From a virus: a stretch of 30,819 bases of DNA. A model generated the notes under the pieces. The model was not told where the DNA came from. It did no database searches and saw only the letters and a program-made list of their open reading frames with translations. Made by a program: the position numbers and the translations under genes. Shown piece after piece: positions 23,455 to 29,790 of the stretch (its first letter is position 1; each line of letters opens with the position of its first letter). The DNA is taken from the IMG/VR virus record IMGVR_UViG_3300046028_002246, positions 1 through 30,819 of that record. One strand, given 5' to 3'.

Positions 23455-23661
23455 TTAATTGATATAAAAATAATTAATGAATATAACATAAATGAATATA
23501 ATGATTTTATTAATGATTTAAGAGCTAAAACTAAATTTTATGATCAGCATAATTTACAAGAAGAACATCGGATATCACTTTTAAAATTAGAATTAATTGA
23601 AGATATTTTTAAAGATTATGAATTAATGTATAATGATATAATTAAATTAATTAAAACTTAA
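23434..23661 (+). CDS. Hypothetical early protein, 75 aa
   Basis: A helical, Asn/Asp/Ile/Leu-rich protein (VNELLIDIKIINEYNINEYN, then EEHRISLLKLELIEDIF). Codons end almost only in A or T, more so than in most neighbours. Its start lies within a 37-nt repeat that also begins the next gene, so the leader and first codons were probably copied together. No family is recognised. Confidence 0.55.
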   Translation: MKTVNELLIDIKIINEYNINEYNDFINDLRAKTKFYDQHNLQEEHRISLLKLELIEDIFKDYELMYNDIIKLIKT

Positions 23662-23687
23662 ACAAAATGACAACAGTAAATAAATTA
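23651..23687 (+). repeat. 37-nt direct repeat, copy 2 (first copy at 23418-23454)
   Basis: This copy contains the end of the 75-aa gene and the start of the 86-aa gene. It is nearly identical to copy 1, with both mismatches inside the coding start. Confidence 0.8.
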
Positions 23688-23927
23688 AACCAAATTAGCT
23701 CATTAGCTATAAGGATTCAAGAAATGGGACTAGGTTCAGTTAATGTATGGTATTGCGGCCATGTGGATCAAATAAGTATAGATTTATATCCTGGAGGGTG
23801 GCATAAGAATATAGAAACAAGGATTAATAAGTACTTCTATTGTGATCAGCCCGATTCAGATGTTAATTTTTTAAAATTGATTAACTACCTTCAAACATGT
23901 ATAATTAACAACGAGATAAAGCCATGA
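23667..23927 (+). CDS. Early protein A of a tandem paralogue pair, 86 aa
   Basis: It reads KLNQISSLAIRIQEMGLGSV, then NVWYCGHVDQISIDLYPGGW, and ends LQTCIINNEIKP. The next gene has the same plan: K-L-N-x-I-S, Y-x-G-H, LYPG-WH, YLQ-CIIN and a final IKP. A small alpha/beta fold is likely. The pattern is common in Bacteroidota phage early regions but I know of no function. Its stop overlaps the next ATG. Confidence 0.6.
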   Translation: MTTVNKLNQISSLAIRIQEMGLGSVNVWYCGHVDQISIDLYPGGWHKNIETRINKYFYCDQPDSDVNFLKLINYLQTCIINNEIKP

Positions 23928-24196
23928 CAGCAAAAGAAAAGCTAAACAAAATTAGTGAGTTATTATTTAAAATTGAATCTTTAGAGCTTGCTGCTGTTTT
24001 CTTTAAGTATTCCGGACATACTAAAGATATTAATATAAGTCTTTACCCCGGCAAATGGCATCAAGACTACCCCGATAAAGAAATAATATACATCACACAT
24101 TATGATTCCGAAAAAGCTCATAAAAACATTTTGTATAAAGATTTAATAATTTACTTACAAGAATGTATTATAAATCAAAAAATTATAAAGCCATGA
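23924..24196 (+). CDS. Early protein B of a tandem paralogue pair, 90 aa
   Basis: It reads EKLNKISELLFKIESLELAA, then FFKYSGHTKDINISLYPGKW, and ends LQECIINQKIIKP. It is clearly homologous to the preceding gene along its length but well diverged, so the duplication is old compared with the 37-nt repeat nearby. Its TGA overlaps the ATG of the DnaA-like gene, which sets that start. Confidence 0.6.
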   Translation: MTAKEKLNKISELLFKIESLELAAVFFKYSGHTKDINISLYPGKWHQDYPDKEIIYITHYDSEKAHKNILYKDLIIYLQECIINQKIIKP

Positions 24197-24510
24197 ATTA
24201 CTTTAGTATACCAGGAGTTGTAAAAGTAGATATAAACCCGGAAAATGTTTTTAAAGCAGTTGAAAAAGTTACCGGTATAAACAAAGATGTATTAAGATCA
24301 CCGGCAAGGCAAAGGCCAATAGTAGAAGCAAGATATATTTTCGCTTATATTATAAGAAACAAAACTACTATGCAACTTCAACAAATCGGTGATTTAATAA
24401 ACAAAGGGCATAGCTCAATAATATTTTACAATAAAAAAATGGATTTCTTTATTCAAAATGATAAACACTTAATTAATCTTTACAATAAAACAGCAGCTTT
24501 ATTATGGTAA
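24193..24510 (+). CDS. DnaA domain IV-like DNA-binding protein, 105 aa
   Basis: The ATG at 24193, overlapping the previous stop, is preferred over one at 24163 inside the previous gene. Residues 20-83 (VEKVTGINKDVLRSPARQRP, then VEARYIFAYIIRNKTTMQLQ, then GHSSIIFYNKK) align with the C-terminal DNA-binding domain of DnaA, including the HS-x-I signature region (GHSS in place of DHST). There is no AAA+ domain. It could bind DnaA-box-like sites in host or phage DNA, either to recruit or to block replication initiation. It forms a unit with the XRE-type gene. The family is clear; the role is inferred. Confidence 0.8.
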   Translation: MNYFSIPGVVKVDINPENVFKAVEKVTGINKDVLRSPARQRPIVEARYIFAYIIRNKTTMQLQQIGDLINKGHSSIIFYNKKMDFFIQNDKHLINLYNKTAALLW

Positions 24511-24695
24511 CATTAGAACAAATGATGTTCAAAGCATCGGAGCATAGAAAGAAAAAGTTAATATCCAAAAACTCAATAGCGGTAAAGATGGGAGTAAGCC
24601 CACAAAGAATAACGGCCTGGGAGAATGGCAAAAACAAACCAAGAGCAGATTATTTTCTACAATATTTATCATTAATAGGGTACAAAATTTGTTAG
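24504..24695 (+). CDS. XRE-family helix-turn-helix regulator, 63 aa
   Basis: A single HTH domain: SKNSIAVKMGVSPQRITAWE followed by NGKNKPRADYFLQYLSLIGY. This is the Cro/CI type without a C-terminal dimer or peptidase domain. It overlaps the DnaA-like gene by seven bases. Its last codons (K-I-C-stop) lie inside the 18-base element repeated at both early promoters, so the gene contains part of its probable operator. It likely controls the promoters at 23086 and 24685. With no integrase in the window, it is not good evidence for lysogeny. Confidence 0.8.
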   Translation: MVTLEQMMFKASEHRKKKLISKNSIAVKMGVSPQRITAWENGKNKPRADYFLQYLSLIGYKIC

Positions 24696-24718
24696 TATTA
24701 AACTTATTATTATCTTTG
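24685..24718 (+). promoter_or_regulatory. Second early promoter, near-leaderless
   Basis: TTTG (24688-24691) and TATCTTTG (24711-24718) are 19 nt apart. The upstream box lies in AAATTTGTTAGTATTAAA, identical to 23086-23103. The next ATG is at 24723, only five bases after the TAnnTTTG box, so the transcript should start at or very close to the start codon. Confidence 0.7.
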
Positions 24719-24722
24719 AACT

Positions 24723-24911
24723 ATGGAAGACTACGAGAGACATATTTATGAGCAGAATATCTGGCATAAGAAAAACAAAGCTTATGAATTAAACCAGATT
24801 ATGTTACAAATTGAGGAGAAACAAAACGAATTAGAATTTTTGCAATCTGAAATAAATTACTTGAAAACTCAATATGACGATTTAAACACCACTAACGAAT
24901 TTGATCTATGA
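24723..24911 (+). CDS. Coiled-coil early protein, 62 aa
   Basis: It reads NQIMLQIEEKQNELEFLQSE then INYLKTQYDDLN, a clear heptad-type coiled coil, with a charged aromatic N-terminus. It is the first gene behind the 24685 promoter and precedes the recombination genes. The start lies so close to the promoter that translation is probably from a leaderless message. No family is recognised. Confidence 0.65.
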   Translation: MEDYERHIYEQNIWHKKNKAYELNQIMLQIEEKQNELEFLQSEINYLKTQYDDLNTTNEFDL

Positions 24912-25381
24912 AAACACTAACAGACAAATTACTTGAATTTCAAAAGCAGATTTCAGTAATTAAAAAAGATGCTAAAAACCCACATTTTAAAAATACTTAT
25001 GCCACTTTAAAACAAGTATTGAGCGAAGTTAAACCGATATTAAACGAAGTAGGTTTATTGATAACACAGCCTATTGACGAACGCGGAATAGGAACAGTTA
25101 TAACAGACGGCAAGGATTCAATAAGTAGTTTTATACCTATACCGGTAGGCTTAGCGCCTCAGCCATTAGGAAGTGCGATTAGTTACTTTAGACGTTACAC
25201 TATCTGTTCGTTATTAGCTTTAGAAATTGATGATGATGATGCCCACATGACAACTACGAGCAAGCCAATAGCTACCAAGGAAAACATTGATAAAGCTAAG
25301 CAAGGTAATTTCACAATACAACAAATCAAACAACACTATACAGTAACTAAAGAAATGGAGGTATATTTTGAATCTTTATAA
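24908..25381 (+). CDS. erf: ERF-family single-strand annealing protein
   Basis: 157 aa. KNPHFKNTYATLKQVLSEVK (residues 22-41) and LGSAISYFRRYTICSLLALE with the following acidic IDDDDAH are hallmarks of ERF recombinases. These anneal complementary strands in phage recombination, repair and genome circularisation. The C-terminal 50 residues form a short variable tail. It lies in a block with Gp157-like, SSB-like and VRR-NUC genes. The final 14 bases overlap the next gene. Confidence 0.85.
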   Translation: MKTLTDKLLEFQKQISVIKKDAKNPHFKNTYATLKQVLSEVKPILNEVGLLITQPIDERGIGTVITDGKDSISSFIPIPVGLAPQPLGSAISYFRRYTICSLLALEIDDDDAHMTTTSKPIATKENIDKAKQGNFTIQQIKQHYTVTKEMEVYFESL

Positions 25382-25844
25382 TATTAAATCGGAATACCTA
25401 GCAATAGCCCAGGAACTTGCAGAAGGTGAATTAACACCGGAGCTTGAACAAGCTTTAATAATAACCGAAGCAAACTTGCAAGAGAAGGCCATAAACTACG
25501 GTTATGTGATTAAAAACTTTGAAAGTGAAGTGGATATAATAGAAACAGAAATAAAGCGCTTAAATGAGCTTAAAAAGGCTCGTGTAAATGCAATTGAAAA
25601 GCTTAAGAGTAATATATCAGATGCGATGCAGTTGTTCGGGATCCTGGAAGTAAAAGCACCCACGTTTAAAATGAATTTCAGAAAGTCTGAATCAGTTGAA
25701 ATCTATGAGGGATTAAGCAATGAATATATTACTGAAAAAATAAGTTACCAACCAGACAAGATAGCAATAAAAAACGCTATAAAAGAAGGCAAAGAAGTAA
25801 GAGGAGCAGTATTATTAACTAACTATAATTTACAACTAAGATGA
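25368..25844 (+). CDS. Siphovirus Gp157-like protein, TTG start, 158 aa
   Basis: It matches Gp157-type proteins: an N-terminal helical part (SEYLAIAQELAEGELTPELE), a KAINYGYVIKNFESEVDIIE coiled coil and a C-terminal beta part including VKAPTFKMNFRKSESVEIYE. The start is TTG, supported by a GGAGG at 25358-25362, one of the few clear Shine-Dalgarno sites here. The function is not established; the family travels with recombination genes. The overlap with the ERF gene suggests a joint role. Confidence 0.75.
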   Translation: MNLYNIKSEYLAIAQELAEGELTPELEQALIITEANLQEKAINYGYVIKNFESEVDIIETEIKRLNELKKARVNAIEKLKSNISDAMQLFGILEVKAPTFKMNFRKSESVEIYEGLSNEYITEKISYQPDKIAIKNAIKEGKEVRGAVLLTNYNLQLR

Positions 25845-26038
25845 TACCTAGAGATAAAGCCGTAGATCTAATAATAGATTTCAAACAAGGAAACAAGCCT
25901 ATTAATGAGGCCAAGGAAAACGCATTAATAACAGTAAAAAACATATTAGAAAATAAAACATACATAACAGATGAATGGCAAAAATCAAAGTATATTAGTT
26001 ATTGGAATGATGTTAAACAATTTATTGAAAAGTTATGA
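25841..26038 (+). CDS. Small paralogous early protein, 65 aa (copy 1 of 3)
   Basis: It reads MIPRDKAVDLIIDFKQGNKP, then EAKENALITVKNILENKTYI, ending in YWNDVKQFIEKL. The plan of K/A-x-x-L near the start, an A-L-I/T-V helix and a C-terminal YW--VK--IE-L is shared with the next gene and more weakly with the 74-aa gene at 29155. Proteins like this are frequent in Bacteroidota phage early regions. The function is unknown. Confidence 0.6.
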   Translation: MIPRDKAVDLIIDFKQGNKPINEAKENALITVKNILENKTYITDEWQKSKYISYWNDVKQFIEKL

Positions 26039-26265
26039 ATCCACAAGAAAAAGCAAATGAGTTATTTAATAAATATTTATCAATAAATTTATCACAAGTA
26101 AATGATTTAGTTGATGGAATTAGAATATCATTATCCAAAAAATGTGCTTTAATAGCAGTACAACAAATATTAAATTCTAATCCCCATAGCAACCCATTTA
26201 ATACAGAAATTCATTCAACTTATCCTTATTGGGAAAAAGTTAAATTAGAAATAGAAAAGTTATGA
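26035..26265 (+). CDS. Small paralogous early protein, 76 aa (copy 2 of 3)
   Basis: It reads MNPQEKANELFNKYLSINLS, then SKKCALIAVQQILNSNPHSN, ending in YPYWEKVKLEIEKL. It is homologous to the preceding protein but written with more A/T-ending codons, so the two copies probably have different histories. Its start and end overlap the neighbouring genes by four bases each. The function is unknown. Confidence 0.6.
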   Translation: MNPQEKANELFNKYLSINLSQVNDLVDGIRISLSKKCALIAVQQILNSNPHSNPFNTEIHSTYPYWEKVKLEIEKL

Positions 26266-26453
26266 ATCAATTAAAACAATACGTATATTATAAAATCTTT
26301 AAATGCCTGGTGTATTTTGATACATTTTTAGAAAAGTTTATTAAAGATGAGCATAAATCAATCGGAAGCAGTGGCATAAAATACACTATATGCACAAAGG
26401 GAAACAAATTTTATAAATCATGTAAATGTGGCTCAGTCACGGGGAGGTGTTAA
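26262..26453 (+). CDS. Hypothetical protein with Cys-rich tail, 63 aa
   Basis: An aromatic helix (QLKQYVYYKIFKCLVYFDTF) is followed by a charged linker and a C-terminal CTKGNKFYKSCKCGSVTGRC containing four Cys residues, spaced like a small zinc-binding knuckle. The function is unknown. Its 3' end overlaps a GTG that would open the next frame, but the next gene more likely begins at 26455. Confidence 0.5.
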   Translation: MNQLKQYVYYKIFKCLVYFDTFLEKFIKDEHKSIGSSGIKYTICTKGNKFYKSCKCGSVTGRC

Positions 26454-26454
26454 T

Positions 26455-26760
26455 ATGAATCCATCAATCGAAGTAAATATATTAGTTGCATTATTAAGGG
26501 CTGCAACGGACCAAACAAGGATGCTTAACGGGCATTTTAAACATAAAAAGAAGCTTTCATTTAGCAACATGCAAGAGGCTTGCGAACATTGGCTTAAATT
26601 GAGTGATATGAATGCAAAATATACACCCGAGGAACAAGAATTCACAGATAATTTAACAGATGCTATTCATGAGGTATGTGATTACCTACGCGAAGAAATG
26701 GCTAAAATAATAAAACAAAATGAAGGACAAGATAGTGCAACAAGTGATAAGCAAGTTTGA
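26455..26760 (+). CDS. Hypothetical early protein, 101 aa
   Basis: The ATG at 26455 follows GGGGAGG (26441-26447) at a good distance, so it is preferred over the GTG at 26428. The product is helical: EVNILVALLRAATDQTRMLN, then NMQEACEHWLKLSDMNAKYT and an acidic C-terminal helix. I do not recognise a family. It lies between small paralogues and the nucleotide-hydrolase genes, and its last part overlaps the next start by 41 bases. Confidence 0.6.
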   Translation: MNPSIEVNILVALLRAATDQTRMLNGHFKHKKKLSFSNMQEACEHWLKLSDMNAKYTPEEQEFTDNLTDAIHEVCDYLREEMAKIIKQNEGQDSATSDKQV

Positions 26761-26920
26761 GCAACGCTCAGAGTTAGGGATTAAAAAGTATGGCACGACA
26801 TTAGAAGAGAATAACAACGATGACTTTATAAATCACCTGCAGGAGGAGCTAATGGATGCTATACTTTACCTAGAAAAAATTAAATCAATTAAACAAAGGA
26901 CTCAATATTATGGTTGTTAA
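26720..26920 (+). CDS. Small helical protein of the KYGTTL-EENN type, 66 aa
   Basis: It reads VQQVISKFEQRSELGIKKYG, then EENNNDDFINHLQEELMDAI. The RS--G--KYGTTL...HLQEELMDAILYLEK pattern is common in phage genomes and resembles one half of an all-alpha NTP pyrophosphohydrolase (EE--D/E helix). It directly precedes and overlaps a MazG-like gene by 11 bases, so the two may work together on nucleotide pools. It is probably not active alone, since only part of the metal-binding set is visible. Confidence 0.65.
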   Translation: MKDKIVQQVISKFEQRSELGIKKYGTTLEENNNDDFINHLQEELMDAILYLEKIKSIKQRTQYYGC

Positions 26921-27194
26921 AGTTTTAGAATGGGCAAAGGAGCGCGGAATATTGATTCCGGACAATGCCACAAAACAGATGCTCAAATTAAGTGAGGAAG
27001 TTGGCGAGCTAGCCGGAGCAATAGCAAAAAATAACAAAGTGGATCAAATAGACGCAATAGGCGATATTCAAGTGGTTTTAATAATACTTAGTGAACAATT
27101 AGGGATAAACTATAAAGAAGCCTTAGAAAGTGCGTATAACGTGATTAAAGAAAGAAAAGGGAAAACAATTAACGGAATATTTATTAAATACTAA
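26910..27194 (+). CDS. MazG-like nucleotide pyrophosphohydrolase, 94 aa
   Basis: LKLSEEVGELAGAIAKNN (Glu29, Glu30, Glu33) and QIDAIGDIQVVLIIL (Asp48, Asp52) are the metal-binding EExxE and D--GD motifs of MazG-type enzymes, which hydrolyse NTPs or dNTPs. Phage copies may cleanse nucleotide pools or lower stringent-response alarmones. The overlap with the previous gene suggests a unit. The substrate cannot be told from sequence. Confidence 0.75.
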   Translation: MVVKVLEWAKERGILIPDNATKQMLKLSEEVGELAGAIAKNNKVDQIDAIGDIQVVLIILSEQLGINYKEALESAYNVIKERKGKTINGIFIKY

Positions 27195-27207
27195 ACAAAC
27201 TAAAACT

Positions 27208-27528
27208 ATGGCACAAATTATTAATGCATCAATCGATTTGAGTAAAATTGATAAAAGCAAAATTGTAGAAGGTAAAAACGGCGCTAAATATTATAATTTT
27301 AGCATCACAGTAAATGACGAAAAAGATCAGTTCGGAAACGATGTTAAGTTAACCGCGCAACAATCTAAGGAGGAGCGAGAAGTTAAAACACCTAAGGTTT
27401 ATATTGGTAACGGTAAAACTTCCTGGAAGTCCGGCGAAACGATAACAGTAGGAGCTTTAAAACAACAGATGAGCGAAACAATGGGTAACGCTATTGCAGA
27501 TAGTTATGATTCGGGACTACCTTTTTAA
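27208..27528 (+). CDS. Single-stranded DNA-binding-like protein, 106 aa
   Basis: IINASIDLSKIDKSKIVEG, then YYNFSITVNDEKDQFGNDV and KTPKVYIGNGKTSWKSGET, are consistent with a small OB-fold protein. The C-terminus DSYDSGLPF mimics the acidic SSB tip (D-D-x-P-F) that recruits replication and repair partners. It follows the MazG-like gene by 13 bases and precedes the nuclease and methylase genes. Direct evidence for DNA binding is lacking; the tail and context are the argument. Confidence 0.65.
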   Translation: MAQIINASIDLSKIDKSKIVEGKNGAKYYNFSITVNDEKDQFGNDVKLTAQQSKEEREVKTPKVYIGNGKTSWKSGETITVGALKQQMSETMGNAIADSYDSGLPF

Positions 27529-27550
27529 CCATTTTAAACTTTTTAATTCA

Positions 27551-27558
27551 TATCTTTG
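27551..27558 (+). promoter_or_regulatory. Possible promoter -7 box of the HNH gene
   Basis: TATCTTTG fits the Bacteroidota -7 pattern and lies 24 nt before the HNH start codon in a 54-bp gap. A TTG box at the usual 19-nt distance is missing, so the promoter is weak or uncertain. A private promoter would fit a recently inserted mobile gene. Confidence 0.35.
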
Positions 27559-27582
27559 TAATTATAACTAAAAAAGATAATT

Positions 27583-28080
27583 ATGAAGATATGTTTTAAA
27601 TGTAATGTAGAAAAAAAATTAAATGATTTCTATAAACATAAATTAATGGCAGATGGACATTTAAATAAATGTAAAGAATGTAATAAAATAGATGTTAAAA
27701 AAAATTATTTAATTAAAAGCAAAGATTTTAATTTTATTGTAAAAGAAAGGGAAAGATCAAAAGAAAAATATCATAGATTAAATTATAAAGAAAATCAAAA
27801 ATTATGGGATATTAATAAACCATGGAAAAAAACTACAATTTATAAAGGATTAAGAAAATTATATAAAGATTTACCAAAAAATTATGAATTACATCATTGG
27901 AATTATAATAATGAATTTTTAACTGATATTATTATAATTGAAAAATTTAATCATAGAAGATCACATAATTTTTTAATTTTAGATATTGATAAAAAAATAT
28001 TTAAAGATTTAAATGGTAATTATTTAAGTTCTAAAGAAGATCATATCAATTATTTATTAACTAAAAATATTATAATTTGA
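27583..28080 (+). CDS. HNH-type homing endonuclease-like protein
   Basis: 165 aa. The N-terminus has a zinc ribbon: CFKC (Cys4, Cys7) and CKEC (Cys30, Cys33). Residues 102-107 (ELHHWN), followed by an Asn-rich loop and FNHRRSHNF at 122-130, fit an HNH-like nuclease core with His104/His105 and His124/His128. Codons end almost only in A or T, unlike the flanking genes, and the gene interrupts the SSB-like/VRR-NUC neighbourhood. It is probably a free-standing homing endonuclease that entered recently. Its stop overlaps the TTG that starts the next frame. Confidence 0.75.
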   Translation: MKICFKCNVEKKLNDFYKHKLMADGHLNKCKECNKIDVKKNYLIKSKDFNFIVKERERSKEKYHRLNYKENQKLWDINKPWKKTTIYKGLRKLYKDLPKNYELHHWNYNNEFLTDIIIIEKFNHRRSHNFLILDIDKKIFKDLNGNYLSSKEDHINYLLTKNIII

Positions 28081-28535
28081 AACCATTGCAGATATTAAAT
28101 GAAATGGCTTTCGAGAGATTGAGAGCCATTTCAACAATGCCAGCACATTGTATTCCAAAACCTAAGTTTACCGATAGTTCAGCAAACAATCTTACCAAGG
28201 CTATTATCAAGTACATTGAGCTTATGGGTTACCAAGCAGAGCGGATAAACAACACCGGGCGGTATATTGATAACACAAAAAAAGTAAAGAACATACAAGG
28301 GCAGACAGTTCAGATAGGATCCGGGCAATATATTCCAGGCACCGGTACAAATGGAACGGCCGACATTAGCGCAACTATTAAAGGTAAGTCCATCAAGATA
28401 GAAGTAAAGTACGGGAAGGATAGGCAGTCAGAGGCACAAAAGGAATATCAAACAATCATTGAAAGATCTGGAGGGGTTTATTATATCGCAAAAGATTTTG
28501 AATCATTTTATCAATTTTATCAAACATTATGCTAA
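28077..28535 (+). CDS. VRR-NUC-type nuclease (resolvase-like), 152 aa
   Basis: [20 protein letters not shown] (Asp96, Glu109, Lys111) and SEAQKEYQ (Gln121 region) form the D...ExK...Q core of VRR-NUC/PD-(D/E)xK nucleases. In phages these cut branched DNA. The start drawn is a TTG overlapping the HNH stop. An in-frame ATG at 28104 would remove nine residues and is equally plausible. The odd start suggests that insertion of the HNH gene replaced the original leader. Its end overlaps the methylase gene by seven bases. Confidence 0.7.
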   Translation: MKPLQILNEMAFERLRAISTMPAHCIPKPKFTDSSANNLTKAIIKYIELMGYQAERINNTGRYIDNTKKVKNIQGQTVQIGSGQYIPGTGTNGTADISATIKGKSIKIEVKYGKDRQSEAQKEYQTIIERSGGVYYIAKDFESFYQFYQTLC

Positions 28536-29158
28536 ATATAACAAATGAGGATAACATGAAGCTTATGGCTAGGTATCCAGATAAACATTTTGAACTTGCT
28601 ATTGTAGATCCGCCGTATGGAATAGGATATGATGGTGCTAAAAAAACAAGCGGAAGCCACGGAGGGAGAAAAGCACACAAGTTTAAAGGATGGGATAGTT
28701 CAATTCCTGAAAAAGAATATTTTGAAGAACTTTTTAGAGTTAGTAAAAATCAAATTATTTGGGGAGCAAATTATTTTACAAAACATTTACCTAGTTCAAT
28801 GGGGTGGATTGTATGGAGAAAAGACAGAGGAGAATTTTCAAGCAGTGACGCAGAATTAGCATACAGTTCTTTTAATAGAGCGTTAAGGGAATATACAAAA
28901 AACCCTATTGTTTTAGTTCGCGAAGGCGGTACTATACATCCCACTCAAAAACCAATAGTTTTATACAAATGGATATTAGACAAATACGCCAAACCAGGCG
29001 ACAAAATTTTAGACACCCATCTAGGCAGCGGAAGTATAGCGATAGCTTGCCACGATTATGGCTTTGATCTTACAGCGTGCGAACTAGACAAAGAATACTT
29101 TGATAAAGCGATGCAAAGAATTAATAACCATACTAAACAATTAAATCTATTCAAATGA
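28529..29158 (+). CDS. DNA adenine methyltransferase (N6, DPPY type)
   Basis: 209 aa. The catalytic motif DPPYG (27-31) comes first, HPTQKP lies at 137-142 and the AdoMet-binding LDTHLGSGS motif at 161-169. This order fits the beta group of amino-methyltransferases. No restriction partner is nearby except the non-specific nucleases, so it is probably a solitary methylase that protects phage DNA or marks regulatory sites. The recognition sequence cannot be predicted. It overlaps both neighbours. Confidence 0.9.
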   Translation: MLNITNEDNMKLMARYPDKHFELAIVDPPYGIGYDGAKKTSGSHGGRKAHKFKGWDSSIPEKEYFEELFRVSKNQIIWGANYFTKHLPSSMGWIVWRKDRGEFSSSDAELAYSSFNRALREYTKNPIVLVREGGTIHPTQKPIVLYKWILDKYAKPGDKILDTHLGSGSIAIACHDYGFDLTACELDKEYFDKAMQRINNHTKQLNLFK

Positions 29159-29379
29159 CAACTAAAGCAAAAGCAAAAGAAATCTATGATGAAGCTTATA
29201 GATTATTATATTTAGAAGGTAATACACCGTTAGTAAATAATTTATCCATGAATGTATCAAGGGCAATAATTAACCGATTTATTAACTATTTTGAAGCCGA
29301 GTGGGTAGGTAACTACGGGAAGTCTGAAGTTGTGTTATATTGGGAAGAGGTTTTATATGAGCTTGAAAATTTGGAGTAG
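29155..29379 (+). CDS. Small paralogous early protein, 74 aa (copy 3 of 3)
   Basis: It reads TTKAKAKEIYDEAYRLLYLE, then SRAIINRFINYFEAEWVGNY, ending in VVLYWEEVLYELENLE. The N-terminal AKE-x-Y/L and C-terminal YW-EV--E-E-L plan resembles the 65- and 76-aa proteins at 25841 and 26035, but divergence is large. It is the last gene before the replication control region; its final bases lie next to the first repeat unit. Confidence 0.6.
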   Translation: MTTKAKAKEIYDEAYRLLYLEGNTPLVNNLSMNVSRAIINRFINYFEAEWVGNYGKSEVVLYWEEVLYELENLE

Positions 29380-29628
29380 TTTGTTACCTTGTTACCTCAT
29401 AGGGGTTACAAAAAAAACTCAATGATACCAAGGGATTCAGAAGGTTTGTTACCTTTTACCGGGGGTAACAAAGAATATTTAAAAAATAAAAAATAATAAA
29501 ATAAAATATTTTTTTCTATTTAGGGGTGACAAAGGTAACAAAAACGCTGTAAGTCACGTGGCACTAAGAAAAGATTTGTTACCCCCTGGTGAATTAGGGG
29601 TGACAAAAAGGTAAATAGGGGTAACAAA
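29380..29628. repeat. Iteron-like array (GGGGTRACAAA), candidate replication origin
   Basis: Ten near-identical units in a gene-free stretch. In the + orientation (GGGGTRACAAA or shorter) they lie at 29402, 29462, 29523, 29534, 29597 and 29618. In the - orientation (TTTGTTACC or longer) they lie at 29380, 29389, 29445 and 29575. Pairs at 29445/29464 and 29575/29597 are inverted and could form hairpins. An A+T-rich block (29473-29520) lies in the middle and could melt. The array precedes the primase-helicase promoter. Binding by the helix-turn-helix at the helicase C-terminus or by the DnaA-like protein is possible but untested. Confidence 0.7.
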
Positions 29629-29657
29629 ATATATATAGTATATTTTTTTATAAAGTA

Positions 29658-29687
29658 TTGTTTTTTTAATTATTTATATTATATTTG
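29658..29687 (+). promoter_or_regulatory. Promoter of the primase-helicase gene
   Basis: TTG (29658-29660) and TATATTTG (29680-29687) are 19 nt apart, the same spacing as the two early promoters. Transcription should begin near 29692-29694, exactly where the first leader hairpin starts. Confidence 0.7.
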
Positions 29688-29692
29688 TAATC

Positions 29693-29790
29693 AGTTACCA
29701 TCTCACATTATAGTAACTTAAGATATTAAGCCTTATTAAATGCGTGTAGAAGTGAGATGCTACATAAGTTTTTTAAGGCTAATTTTTTTT
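29693..29790 (+). ncRNA. Structured leader with complementary hairpin loops
   Basis: Hairpin 1: AGTTAC (29693-29698) pairs with GTAACT (29713-29718). Hairpin 2: GTGTAG (29744-29749) pairs with CTACAT (29760-29765, one G-U). The loop of hairpin 1 holds CATCTCAC (29699-29706) and the loop of hairpin 2 holds GTGAGATG (29752-29759), an exact 8-base complement, so the loops can kiss. AGCCTTA (29729-29735) also pairs with TAAGGCT (29774-29780), enclosing hairpin 2 and followed by eight T, which looks like a terminator. It lies directly before the primase-helicase start and probably controls its expression. Confidence 0.65.

Noticed and set aside
24504-24695. XRE gene as evidence for a lysogeny switch
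   Set aside because: The protein lacks a CI-type C-terminal domain, and no integrase, excisionase or attachment site is visible anywhere in the circle.
29422-29496. Small frame starting MIPRDSEG in the repeat region
   Set aside because: Only 24 codons, overlaps two repeat units and the A+T-rich block; the resemblance to MIPRDKA at 25841 is five residues long.
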